This document shows, piece after piece, positions 1 through 12,214 of a stretch of 64,000 nucleotides of DNA; position 1 is the stretch's first letter; every line of letters begins with the position of its first letter. This DNA is from Syngnathus acus (taxonomy: Eukaryota; Chordata; Actinopteri; Syngnathiformes; Syngnathidae). The translations under genes and the position numbers were made by a program. The notes beneath the pieces were generated by a model. It was given only the letters and a program-made list of their open reading frames with translations, did no database searches and was not told the origin of the DNA. The stretch covers positions 3,660,001 to 3,724,000 of the forward strand of contig NC_051107.1 of the NCBI RefSeq assembly GCF_901709675.1. Reading direction: 5' to 3'.

Positions 1-1386
1 TACCTTGCAGAATCAATAGCTTAAAGATAAAATAATCGGTTTACGATGGTATTTTGTTTCTACAGCAGCGACAACACCAGAATTTGTACAACGTCCATCA
101 CTAACCCGAGATAACGCTGTGGTTAAGGCATAGTATTGATAAATTTGGTAAATATGCTTAAAATTTGAGCAAAATGCTTCACGGCGTGACGTTAGTTATT
201 GACGTATAACGAGAACCGACGCGTCGTAGCTACGATTTATATCCTTTGTGACGTCAATCAAAGGGAACAGATTCAGTTAAGTGTGCGTATCTCATGACAG
301 GAAAACGAGACGAAGACGTCTTCAAAATAAAAGGTTTCAGTGTTCTCACGGCTCCATTGAAAGGGGTCGTTGAGTTGCCTATCTTATTTTGAAGTCAATA
401 ACTATATTGTCTTTCTTTTCAGTGTTGGACTTGAATTTCACCCAAACCAGAAGCGGATATTGCAAGGTTCATCAACAATCCAACACTTACCTTAATCTCC
501 ATTGTTGCTTACTTGTTTTCGACACGAACATCTAAATTTGCTTTCCGGATTCCACTGAAGGTCAGTTTTAAGCTTATTTACTTGTTTTGTTTTGACGCAG
601 TCCGGAAATGTGTTGACTTCACAGCTAAATTGATTTTGAAAGAAAACTTGGCTCGTCATTTAGTACGTATCGAAAGAGAAAGTCGATGATGACTGTAATA
701 TTTCGTCCAAAAGTGAAGTTTATTCCACTTGTGTCTGCTGGAGATTTGTCTCCACAACGATAACAAGACAGCACATTGGAATGAAAAGCAGCCGTAGAAA
801 CTAAAATACTGATGAAACTTACGAAACTAAGCTACATTTAAAACAAACAGATCAAGACAAATCAGAATAAAACACAAAATTGACTTAAAATAAATCTAAA
901 ACTGCTATTGGAGTGTGTTTTCATGAAGAGCGCTTTCAACTTTACAACTTTTACTGTATATTTTATTAATAGAAGACAAACCACCCTCGTCATCCTTTTT
1001 TGACCTTGAAAGACTTTCCCAACTGACCCGATGGACGTCCACGATGTGATTAAGATGCCATGTGACCTGCAGATGACATGATGTCATTTCAAAGTGCCTG
1101 GTTGTTTTTCTTGCTAGTGCAGCATGCTTAAGTCCTGAGTCACTTTTCAGGCTTTGTAATGACAATCCGCTAAGTTTACCACTGTGGGAACCGCAAAATA
1201 TTAAGACTAAACAATGCCACAATGATTTATGCATCTATGACAGTATCGCTTGAAACCAGGTTTGCAAAGTTAGGGGAATTTTCAGCGAGCTACTTTATCA
1301 CGCAGTTAACCGACTTTCCTCCCTTTTTGCAACCCAGTATTATTGCTGTAAAGAGCAACGTTTTGTCTTTTACTTCTCTCAGCATC
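1..1386. other. optn upstream region and 5' UTR
   Basis: No recognisable gene lies left of the optn start codon. The stretch is AT-rich with no dense CpG block. A splice acceptor at 1381-1382 places the start of the first coding exon at 1383, four bases before the ATG, so optn must have at least one non-coding 5' exon further left. I could not locate it with confidence. Short open frames here have no family resemblance. Confidence 0.5.
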
Positions 1387-4300
1387 ATGGATTCCGTAGA
1401 GCCCGTACTGAATGGGGACACTGCTCGCTCCCCCAGTATGGTGGAAACGTCAGAGGAGGCGTTGGTCCAGATGAAAACTCTTATTCAGGAAAACCGCAAC
1501 CTTAAAGGTGAGCGAAGGTCACGTTATCGAAATGATCTTTGCACGTCCACTTTACGTGCTTTTCCCCTTTCCCGCAGAGGCTTTGCGTCAGACCAACCTG
1601 TCGATGAAAGAGCGTTTTGAGGAGCTGTTCTTGTGGCGCGAGAAGCAGCGGCAGGAGCGGGTGTTCCTGGAGACGAGGCTCGGGGAGGCCCGGGTTCAGA
1701 TGGAGGCCCTGGCTATGGAAAACCAGGGGCTCAGCAAGAAAGTGACGCAGTCACCCAGTGCTTTGGATGGCTCACAAGTGAGTGGGCTTGTTAGGCAGGA
1801 GATAGATTCTGCAAACAAAAATCAGGAAAGCGGCAGGGATGCACACGATGAGCAATGTAATCCTAATTTTCACTCAACATGTCATTTCCAGGTCGTGCCT
1901 TCCGGTCACAGCGCCGAAACGGACGCCCTGCGCGCTCTGGTCAGCCGACTGCAGGCGGAGAAGAACGACCTGGTGGCTCTCAACTCCGAGCTGCATCTGA
2001 AGTGCCAGCCCAACTCTTGTGAAGACTCCTTTATCGAGATCATAACTGTGTCGGTGAGAAGAAAACATCAACCTCGAAGCGCGTTAGCGGTGTTTAATCA
2101 AAAGACAACTGTCTTTTCAGGACGAAGGTGGTGTCGGCGTCCTGAAAGACGCCAGTGAGAGCAGCAAACATCTCGACGCGAGCATGACGGCGTCCCGTCT
2201 GGACAGCGAGGAGGTGACCGTCAGTCACCTGCTGCAATCCCTCAGGAACGAGACTCAGCGAGCCGAGCGGCTGCAGGCCGAACTGCAGGCAACCGTTGAC
2301 GTGTAAAGTTTTTTTTTTTTATCATTCGTAAATGCAGTCCATCAATTCTTTCCCTCAACCTTGTTGCACTCTTAACAGAATAAGAACGATGGAGGAAAAG
2401 AAGAGTCAACATGCGACCATAACAACACAGACCAGCTTGACAGAAGAGACCAGAGACAATTCAAAGAAGGTCGAGGTATTCATGTTTTTATGTATCTGTG
2501 TGAGTAAATTTGCTGTTGTTAGTCAAAATCAGGCCTTCAAAATCAAAATAAATAATGAATAACCGAATTCTCACAAGGAAGTGGCTGGACGTCGCTTATC
2601 AAAATTGTCTGAACGGTTTGTTTGCATTCCAGGTGGCCTCCGAGTTTATAAGATCGCAGATGATGGCATTGGTTCAAAAGCTGCAGCTGGCCCAGGGTAA
2701 GCTGGATGAAGCGGAAGGCATGAAGAAGAACCTGCAGGAGCGGTTTGTTAACAATTACTTTGAGGGTAAACAAGCATATAGGATCGCACTATCATGCCTC
2801 AACCTGATTCTCGGCGCAGATGTCGCGAGATGGAGACCGACGTGGCCACTCTGAGGACCCAACTGGTCGACACGCAGGCTGTTAAATCGCAGAACGAAAA
2901 GCTCAAGGTGCAACTCAACAGCATTCAGGCGCAGAGCTTAATCGTGCAGAAGAGGTCCGGGGAGGAGAGGTCCGTGAACACTCGTACTCGCAGCACTGAT
3001 CTGATGGGAAAATAAAGCTTCAAACACAGAGTGCCATCTAGAGGCGTCAAAAAATACAGCAATCGCTTCATGAAGCAACTTTGAAGCGTCATTTTCCCAT
3101 CACAAATTTGTCCCTTTGAATGACATGTAATGAAATTCATTTTGGGTCAGGAGCAACCTGGCCCAGCTGAAGGACGCCTACGCTAAACTGTTCGAAGACT
3201 ACAATGAGCTCCAGGAAGAGCAGAAGAAGAGAGAGGTAATGTGTCAAGCAGCAAAATGTTTCGCCGGTTTGCTATTTGCTTTGAATCAGTCAAGTGACTG
3301 GTGCCGCAGGCCGGGTTGGTGGGCAAGGAGGTGGTGGACGATCTTAAAAGTCAGCTCGGCGCCGCTGAGAAGGCCCTGGCCACCAAGCAGGAGCACATTG
3401 ACAGCTTGAAGCAGGAGGTCTTCAAGAAGGAGAAGGAGCTGGAGACCATCTCTGTCTTGGAGGCGCAGGTGGGCAATTTTGTGGCTCTTGAAAGCCATAT
3501 TTTTAGTCTTGTATTTCTTTTAACATCTTCATTTTCCAATTTGATGTGTTTGAATCGTGGCGATTCCCTCTCTCCTCAGGCCGAGGTCTACTCCTCTGAT
3601 TTTTACGCCGAGCGGGCGGCGAGGGAGAAACTGCACGAGGAGAGGGAGTGTCTCTCTGTTCAGCTGGAATACGTAAAGAAGCAGAACATCCATCTGCAGG
3701 AGGAGATGAGCCGGTATGGCGAAAGATTGACAAACAGCACCGCAACTGGTGGTAGCAGCCAATGCAAAGTGGCTACAGGCAGGCAATTCAATTAGCAAAC
3801 AAATCTGACTTTTTCTAGGACCACTACGCAAGAAGCAAAACTGTCCCATTTGCTGAAAACACATCTCAAATATGCTTCTCAGTTATTTTCTGTTACACCC
3901 TCATAGGAAGAAGAAAATCTTTCTGTAAATCATAATTAGTGCCCCTTCTCCATAACGTCCTTGCTAATATAAAGTAAACAAAAAAGAAAATAGCTATACA
4001 AATGGCTGCTGCCACCTTGTGTAGAAGATGCGCAATTACACCTTATTCACATGCGCTGCCCAGGACTGCACGAAAGGTGACGTTCCGTTTCCTCACTCTT
4101 GCTGAATTGTGTGTCCACAGGCAGACGTTAGGTGAAATGCAAAGAAGACATGTGCCAAATCCAAATGCACAAGGGCAAGCTTTAGTTTCAAGAGGTATGA
4201 TTTTTATTGTTGATTCCTTGACTTGATGCTTTAAAGCAACAGTCTGTGGTTGGGGGTGGAAAAAAATGGCCACTCAGCAGTTTTTTTTTTTGTCTTGCAG

Positions 4301-4413
4301 GCACCAACTGGCAGCGTCAGGGCGGTATTCCCGCACACGTTTGTCCAAAGTGCAACGAAATACTGCCAGATCTGGACACTCTGCAGATCCACATCATGGA
4401 CTGCATCAACTAG
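1387..4413 (+). CDS. optn: Optineurin, autophagy receptor (12 coding exons)
   Basis: Ubiquitin-binding selective-autophagy receptor and TBK1 partner in the cytosol. Coding exons: 1387-1507, 1578-1777, 1892-2053, 2121-2302, 2379-2475, 2633-2742, 2820-2954 (or -2969), 3151-3235, 3310-3468, 3580-3713, 4121-4194, 4301-4413. Phases agree throughout, giving 523 or 528 aa (human 577). Seen: an N-terminal coiled coil ([11 protein letters not shown]) in the TBK1-binding region; an LC3-interacting motif EDSFIEI near residue 154 with the serine before the hydrophobic core that TBK1 phosphorylates in mammals; long coiled coils; the UBAN ubiquitin-binding signature ([13 protein letters not shown]) in the exon at 3580; and a C-terminal zinc finger with CPKC and a terminal HIMDCIN. 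The start was chosen because [10 protein letters not shown] directly precedes the coiled coil and follows an acceptor. The only uncertain boundary is the donor near 2954/2969. Confidence 0.95.
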
Positions 4414-4647
4414 CCCCCGTCTCGTTCGTTTATGATAGTGATAGCCGTAATTGCACTTTAATCTGAGTCTTCCTCTGGACTTAACTGTTTCCTGTGATGA
4501 GACGAGAACGATTCAAGTCAGTGACTCCTCGCTTGTTCAAATGTAAGATTCGGAAGAGTTGATATCTTTTTCATGTTTGACGTCATCTCAGTTTTGTTTG
4601 CGTGAGTCAAGGCAATACGCAAGGAATGTCCAAGTATAGAGACTTTA

Positions 4648-4653
4648 AATAAA
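4648..4653 (+). terminator. optn polyadenylation signal
   Basis: AATAAA about 235 bases after the optn stop. A second AATAAA lies at 4804-4809, so two 3' ends are possible. Confidence 0.5.
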
Positions 4654-4809
4654 TCTGTCACTCGGGGGCTTTTGTACTATTGGGTATTTGAAATTTATCA
4701 TCGGGCACATATACTTTATATAAGCAGGTATATTTAATTTTAGGAGGCTCACACCTTGGCAACCTTTTGACCCTGCACACTGCTCTTGCAAAATGTTCTG
4801 TTAAATAAA

Positions 4810-5792
4810 TTGATGTCATCAGGTCAGAGCATTGTTTTCTCCGTGATAAGTGAGCACATGTCCATGCATTTCAAAATGATTTCATCTTAACAACTGGAGT
4901 GAATTGTAGTCCTCAAGGTCCTGAAAACGGTCATCATTGCCTTCCACCACCCTGTGAAGACATGGTAATTCTATTTTTATTCACATCTTTATCCAAATAA
5001 TGACTATGTCCCTCAAACATTTAGGTGAAATGAATATGCAGATATATCTCCATTGACAATTGCATGTTTATGTATTTACAATTATTACAGCATATATTTA
5101 CAATTATGCTTCTCTTAATACTGTATTAAAGTCCATTATTTGTTTCCTTGTAAAAAAAATAAAAACGCTTTTTCTACTCTTTAGGATGTCGACAATAGGG
5201 CACGCCTACTTTGTTGCCCGAACATTTGCCTCTCAACTTTTGTAAAATAAAACATATTGCCGGTAAACTATGCTCCTTCTGCATTTAGTTATCCGTTTTA
5301 CTTATGTACATTTTTGAAAAATTTAGACTTAACTAAGAAGTAAATCGAATATCGAGAGCGCTTTTACAATCAGGCACATTTGAGCCACCTAAAAATGATT
5401 TGACAACCGCGGGGTCCTCAGTTTAGCGCCAGTTTAGATTTTCTCCCTCGCTTTGGGAAGAAGAAGAGCCAAAAAAATGGTTCGTTAAACAACAAAACAC
5501 GGATATATTTGTGTTACAAAAATAATAGTAATATACTGAAACGACGTTTTGATTCCGTTGAATAGTAGAGGAGACACGAGGTGGGAATTTGGCACTTAAG
5601 TGGTAAGTTGTCTTCGTATGTTGAATTTCGTGGACCGACTATATTGTAACTAATCAAATTATATTCACGTCTTAATGGTGGTTTGGTAATGTGTAAAATA
5701 TCTAATGTGTACTGTACTTGTAATATTACTGCCACTTAAACCGTGTTTGTCCTGTAGCTTGGCAGGCGTAATCGGGTTGACTCTACTTGATA
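4810..5792. other. optn-mcm10 intergenic spacer
   Basis: AT-rich spacer between two genes on the same strand. It presumably contains the mcm10 promoter and 5' UTR (somewhat more GC around 5400-5470). I saw no coding exon, RNA gene or repeat family in it. Confidence 0.4.
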
Positions 5793-8700
5793 ATGGATTG
5801 TAAGTAATTTTTATTTTATTTGGCATTTTTCCTCTCAGTTTCCTCCACATTCTAAAATAAATGCATGTCAGGCGCATTGAAGATTCTATATTGTCCATAG
5901 ATGTGAATGAGAATGTTTTGTGTTTATTGTGTGTCGAGCAGTACATTTTTTACTCTTTATCAAGGTGAAGACGATTTGGACATTTTGACAGCCCTGTTGG
6001 CTGAAAATGATGGCTGCGAAGAAGACCAGCAGCAGCAAGCAGATGACTTGGATGACCTGTTTGACAATGACGATGGCGAAGAGTACGTGGAAGGACGAGA
6101 TGTGGAGCCGAAGGACGAATTGACCGAGTTATTTGGAGATGTGGATGATATTGAAAAAGAAGAGCAGGTGGTGAAAGAAAATAATAGCAAAGCCAATGAG
6201 AGTCTTAACAGGTCCCAAGAGGAGCTACAAGGTTTGTATCTGCGTCATTTCTTGCAGAACACATCACAAGTTGATGTTTCATGGATTTTTTTTTTCCCTT
6301 TCCATCATGTTCAGAGGAGTTGAGGCAAATGCAGGAGAAAATGCAGGCATTACAGAAGCAGCTGGAAGCAAGCCAGAGTGCTCCCTGCTCCTCTTCCTCG
6401 CTGAAACCATCAGGGAGCTCACCCACTCTGAAACCTTTGCCTTCCAGTCAGGCCCCAAAAAAGCGTATCCCAGAAAAGCCAGCGGCTGTGACACAGAAGC
6501 TAAAAAATGAATCAGGTACACGCTTGCTTATAATTACGTTCACTGTCATGACGGTCTGTTTCACTGAAATATCAATGACAGTGTCGCCCAATCCAGGAAA
6601 AACAGGAGGCCAGGAGTCCTCTGACTTTATCTCCGAGCTGAGCAACGCCGACTCAGTCAAACGCAAACCCAGAGTGACCCACCAAAGCAAATCCAGCACT
6701 TCACCAGGTTAAACTCACCTGAGTTATTTGCGCTGCTCATTTCTCAGTGTATTATTATTTTTCATACCAGAAGCCAGAGCACCATTGGTGGAGATGAAGA
6801 TGGGAAGCTCCTTCCTGCCTGTGGAAAGCACAAGCAAGGCGGCCACTCCTCAGCGTCAGTCTACAACCTTCCAGAGCAGACCCTGCCCGACTTCTTCTTC
6901 AGCAGGACCGCCGAAGCTGGACTCTCTTCCTAAAGATGTGGCGATGGAGAAATACTCTGGATTGCGGCTCAGGTCAGGACTTTTTTGGGAAAGCTCTAAT
7001 TAGACCCATTCAATTCTCTGCATGTTTTTAATCAACCATTTTGTGCGCTTTTCAGAAAGCCACGCGTTTCATCCAGCGATATGGACCGTAAAATGGCCGA
7101 CCGCCGCCTCATCCGCCTCTCACAGGTGCCGGAGCGCCTGCAACGCGAGAAGCTGGAGGACAGCGACTGGGTGACGTTTGGCGTGCTGGTCAGCAAAGCA
7201 ACACCGCAAAGCAGCAGCAGCGTAAGAATCCCGTATTCGATCCAACGACGCTTTTGAGACTTTCTAGTTTTTTTACACCTCAACATCTCTGCCGATAAAG
7301 GGTAAAACATTTAGCATCTGGAAGTTGAACGACCTCCACAACCTGGATGTGTTCGTGTCGCTTTTGCTGTTCGGAAACGTCCACAAGGAGCACTGGAAGA
7401 CCGAAACGGGCAGCGTCATCGGAATCCTCAACCCCAACTCCATGAAACAAAAAGACGGATATGATGGGGTGAGCGCAAACATCTCACATTAAAATGCCAA
7501 TATTATTTTTATTAACGTCGCCTTTGTTTACTGCCATGTTCAGGCAGTTCATTGACTTTTTAAAAAAAAGTTTCTATCTTATAACATGCAGGTCAGTTTG
7601 ACAGTGGATCACCCGCAGAAGGTGTTGCTGATGGGCGAAGCTCAAGATTACGGCACGTGCAAAACCATGAAGAAAAATGGAGACCCCTGCTCTCAGCTTG
7701 TTAACATGGTAATACTGTCAATATAATATGGGAATACACTTTTGACTTCAATGAGTCATTTATAATTCTAAATATTGAAATAAGAGTCAATTATTTTACT
7801 CTTCAAATAAGCTTTGACATATATCCTTCTTTCTGCCCTCAGTACGAATGCCAGTTCTGCCAATATCACGTCCAGGCCCAGTACAAGAAGATGAGCTCCA
7901 AGCGCTCCGAGCTGCAGTCGGCGTTCTCCGGAAAGGCGCCCAGCAAGGTGAAGGGCGTCAGCCTCAGGGAGCGCCTCTGTCAGGACGGCTTTCACTACGG
8001 CGGCGTCTCGTCGGCAGCCTGCGCGGCATCACTGTGAGTCCAACGATGGCGTCTGCTCTCAAGTGACATTTTCCTAATCGCATCCATATGCGGCGCAGAT
8101 CTGCGTCCAAACCCCAAAAATCAGGACAAACAACTTTGGACAAGCTCTTTGTGAAAGGTTCCGCTCGTCACATCCTTCATGCGAAAATGCTGGGTAACCC
8201 GACTCCAGCCATTTCATTGGATCCTTTCTCCACGGATGGAGTGACGTGTCATGCTGACAATTTGTTTCCATCTTGTAGCCCTGAAGTCGTCTGGTGAGGT
8301 GTCAAACTGTTCGAATGAATTCAAGAGCTTGATGTCGGTGCCGTCGCCGGGAGCTCTGCAGCTCAAGAAGCACTTGATACAAGGTATGCAACCCGGGACA
8401 AATGTCGACCCAATGTCACCACAGGCTCAGAGTTTTCGTCTTGTCCGTCAGCCCCTAAAGACGCACAAGGAGCTCCTGTTCAGTCTATCTCGGCTTCAGA
8501 CCTTCTCAAGCAGCAGAAACAGAAGCAGAGGGAGTTCCTGCTGAATCGTCAACGTCGAGCGGTCGCAGTGCCCAAGTCAGCCGCGTCGTCTTTACTGGCA
8601 TCCCCCAAAGCAGGCGTCCCCGCGACCGGCCAAAGCCCCGCCACGCCGCAAACCCCCACGCTGGGTCGAGGCTTCGCAAAGGGCGAGGACGTCCTCTTCT

Positions 8701-9800
8701 TCGACGCCACCCCGCCCGCCGCCACCGCCCTGAGCATCTCCGCCACCAAGCTGGTGGCTCTGAAGAAGCTGAGAGCCAAGGGGATGGCGCTGGAGAAGGA
8801 CGACCCCAACGCTGTCAAGAGGAAGAGGATGAGCTGCAGCGAGATCAGCGCCCGGGTGGAGAAAAATCTCACCTCGCCCGACGGTAACCACACTCAACCC
8901 GTTTGGTGGAATGAATAAGCAGTCACCACTGTGTGTTCAATATCATCCACGCAGTCGATCGCGGCGATTCCGATGAGCCGGCTGAGAAGAAACAGCGAGG
9001 TGAACGCGACTACATTCAGTCGGCGGAGTTTCAAAAAATCCTCAACGCCAAATCTCTCCATGGAGCGGCACTACAGGCGGTACGAAGCACCTGCTGAAAT
9101 TGCTTCCCGCAGTTTTTTCTCTCTTCTCATTTCAATTTGTTTATTTTCGCCGCCCCTCGCAGACTGAGTATCAACTCCAGGAGCGATATTTTGACGCGCT
9201 AGTGAAGAAGGAGCAGATGGAGGAGAAAATGAAGGGCATCCGGGAGATGAAGTGTCGGGCTGTTTCCTGTCAAAAGGTCACTTCCTGTCCGCCACCGACA
9301 AATAGAACGACGCCACTTTACGAGTTCTCGTTTTTTTTTCGCCTCGCAGTGCGACTACACGTATTTCAAACCGGCCGATCGCTGCGTGGCCGAGAGTCAC
9401 CCGCTGCGCTGGCACGACGCCATCAAACGTTTCTTCAAGTGCCCGTGCGGCCAGAGAGCCATCGCCCTTGACAGACTGCCGCACAAACACTGCAGGTAGC
9501 AAGCAACCTTGCATCCTTCGAATCCTTCCTGCATTGAAATTTGAACTCGGCATTTGTCTCGTATTTTTCCAGCAACTGCGGCCTCTTCAAATGGCAGCGT
9601 GACGGAATGCTGAAGGTAAACGCCTCGTTATCGAAAAAGCATCCAAGACTTTGTGTTTTGCATTCCTTCCGTCTGCATGAGATAAAATCGCTGCTTCTTC
9701 TTCTCTTCTCCCACAGGAGAAAACGGGCCCAAAGATTGGCGGAGAGCTTCTCAAGCCCCGAGGGGAAGAACACGGAAGGTTCCTCAACAGTTTAAAGTAG
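5793..9800 (+). CDS. mcm10: MCM10 replication initiation factor (17 coding exons)
   Basis: DNA-binding scaffold that links the CMG helicase to DNA polymerase alpha at origins; nuclear. Exons: 5793-5799, 5965-6231, 6315-6515, 6597-6707, 6771-6972, 7056-7221, 7301-7468, 7592-7708, 7843-8033, 8099-8157, 8279-8383, 8452-8883, 8955-9079, 9163-9276, 9350-9495, 9573-9615, 9717-9800; 845 aa (human 875). The first exon encodes only ATG GAT T and joins to give MDCEDDLDILTALLAEN, like the mammalian N terminus. The central OB-fold plus zinc finger lies in the exons at 7056-8033 (Cys residues in YGTCKT, GDPC, and YECQFCQYH). The C-terminal zinc region has FFKCPCGQRA and HKHCSNCGLFKW, and the protein ends in EKTGPKIGGE and FLNSLK. 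An ATTAAA at 9855-9860 is a likely polyadenylation signal. It is tandem with optn and convergent with ucma. Confidence 0.96.
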
Positions 9801-9860
9801 AACCAATTTTTTTTTAAATGACTTTTCATTTTGATCATGTGACATTTGGAAGAAATTAAA

Positions 9861-10747
9861 CCACTGTTTGGCATTGGCCAGAGGGGAAAGTTCTAAATAC
9901 GCAAAGAATTTAGTTGTTTCCCTTTTTGGGTGTTCCCTCTAAATATTGGTTACACCACAAGGAAATACTTGACTATGATTTTGTGATAATAGAGAGCAAG
10001 AATTTTGCAGCAGGCCCGAGAAGATCCCCTTCATGCAAAAACTCGGCATGTTTCTGTACTTAAAAAGATCTTGGAAGAACATCTAAGGTTGGTCATTTAT
10101 TCGAAATGTATTCATCTTTTACTTTGGGTGATTTGAGAGCCGCTCAGTGAATCACGTCTCCCTCTGCACACAATATGAAATGTGAGTCTCGTCTTCTGCG
10201 TGAAGGCAAAACCAATTTTTGTAATCTTCTCCAGGTGTCGGGGCTCACGCCAGCCCGGAAATCTCAGGTTGTATTTTAAACAGGACAACATCAGCTTTTA
10301 GCAATTACAGAGTGCTTTTTGGCTTTTTCTCCTTCTGCTTTTCCGATCCGGAAAATAACTTCAGCCTGATGACTTGCGCAGCTCGTCTCTTCTTCCATTT
10401 GAATACTCCGAATTCCTGACCGCGCTGTGGTTAAAGCATCAAAAATTTGTCTTTGTCGGGCTCCAATTCTTTCCCTCTCAGGAAATCAAACGCGTTGCAA
10501 GTCCAAACCGTTCCACTCGTGTTTACGAACGCCTCAGGCTCACAATCACGGTAACCTTTTATGAAGCTTGTATGTCCGTGGAAAAAGCAGTTAAAACAAA
10601 CATGCCTTACCTAATGTTGACTTTATTTGTTGAGTGTGTCCAATGTAAAAAAAAAAAAAATTATACACAAAGCAGAATTTGTTTATAACATTTTTAGGAT
10701 ATTTTAAGCTATATTAAAAGATACGGTTCACTTGACTTTGAAGACAA
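9861..10747. other. mcm10-ucma convergent spacer
   Basis: Tail-to-tail spacer. On the minus strand an AATAAA (TTTATT at 10622-10627) lies about 120 bases beyond the ucma stop and is its probable polyadenylation signal. No other gene is evident. Confidence 0.45.
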
Positions 10748-11873
10748 TTAGTGAAACCAGTGAAAGCGAGGGTATTGTCCGTCATAGTTGTACTCGCGAT
10801 ATTGCTCTTGCTTCTCTCTGCTTCGTTCGCCTTGTTCTGTGCGTTTAAAGGAGACAAAACATAACACAAATTCATTTTGTATTTACCGTTTTACAACCTC
10901 CTGAAACAATATTTAGGTCTTATTGTGACGTAGCGCCAAATGATTTTGAAAAATAATAATTTTTTTCTTCCCCCCCGTCAATATTGCGATTGCAATTTTT
11001 TTTTTTTTTTCTCAATGTAATTTTTCTAACAAAATTTATTACATAACACAAAATTAGGTTATTTTTCTCTTGCGAAATGAAAGATTTTACCGGTCCGATC
11101 CTCTTCGGCGTAGTTCTCGTACTCGTTGCGTTTCTCTTCGTTGTTCTCCCTCCGGCGCTCCGCGTTTACCCGAAACACCCTCTGCTCGGCTGGAAACACA
11201 CGGCGACCGAGCGTTTCGCGTGAGAAGGGACACTGCGCCGCGATATCCCGTGACTCCTTCTGAAGGCCCGTGATGAATATTCAAGGGGCTTCACACTTGA
11301 TTGACTTAGCAGCCGTTAAGACTCATATTTTGCTTTTTTCGATCTGTAGTCAGTGTACGACTCACCAAGCTGCTCGTAATATCTCACTGAGCGGCGACTG
11401 CGGCGTTTGAAAAAGGTGGCAGCGTCCGCCTCGGGCATGAACACACGTCGCGCCGCCTCTGGTGCTGATGGGGTCAGAGTTCAACGCTTGAAGGTTAGCC
11501 GCAGTTGTGAATATTTATGTGATGTGTTTCGCGAGTATCACCTTTGACATCAGCTGCGTTCGGGTCATCGGCACTTTCACAGAAACTGGAAACTAAAGAC
11601 AAATATTCACTTGGAATGTATTTTTGTTTATCCATGCCAGGCAGAACAATTAAAATGCTTTTGAATGTGAAATGTGTGCTTGGGCTGAGTTAATGTTGGT
11701 AAACACATGCAAAAGAAGGTAAGAAATTATTTTTTCCCCTCAAATATTTCCCAAGCTGCTCCAAATACTCAACTGACTGATTTTGCCCAAAAACAGAATC
11801 AGAGGATGAACTCACAAGTGAGGATGAGGAGGGTGATGAGGCAAGACAGAGCGAAGAGCGGACTTCGAGACAT
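10748..11873 (-). CDS. ucma: UCMA / Gla-rich protein (5 coding exons)
   Basis: Secreted, vitamin-K-dependent cartilage matrix protein linked to inhibition of calcification. Minus-strand exons: 11816-11873, 11542-11585, 11366-11456, 11091-11189, 10748-10836; the sum is 381 nt, or 126 aa (human 138). Seen: a signal peptide beginning MSRSPLFALSCLITLL; a furin-type site FKRRSRRS in exon 3; then a glutamate-rich mature region carrying NEEKRNEYENYAEE and EQGERSREKQ, the family's hallmark Gla-precursor glutamates; and a tyrosine-rich tail YNYDGQYPRF. The start is the ATG at the head of the hydrophobic signal sequence. The open frame runs on upstream, but that stretch is low-complexity. Its position between mcm10 and phyh is the same as in mammals. 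Confidence 0.93.
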
Positions 11874-12010
11874 CTTGGAGAGCGGGTACGGACTGCCGAC
11901 GGAACTTGCGCGGAGAAAAGTAAGAAGGGCGGATGAGAGGCGGGAGGAAGAGTGGGAGGAGAGAAAATGAGGAGGGACTTTAAACGACACAATGACGTCG
12001 ATTCGAGCAG

Positions 12011-12016
12011 TTTATT
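12011..12016 (-). terminator. phyh polyadenylation signal
   Basis: TTTATT on the plus strand reads AATAAA on the minus strand, about 200 bases past the phyh stop. It lies only about 140 bases upstream of the ucma start codon, so the ucma promoter must be very compact or overlap the phyh 3' end. Confidence 0.55.
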
Positions 12017-12214
12017 ATTAAAACATATTCAACAGCTAGCGTACATTCATTTAAAGTGTCCCGTAAATTCAGTTTGTTTTTTTTCCCCGAGTGTCAAAAC
12101 TGTCAGTCAATGTTAAGCTTAAGTGCACAAATTATGACTAATTATCACAATTATCTTTTGTAAAGTGAACACAGCAGCTGATTGCTCATTTAAACATAAT
12201 TTTGTCGGCTTGTC

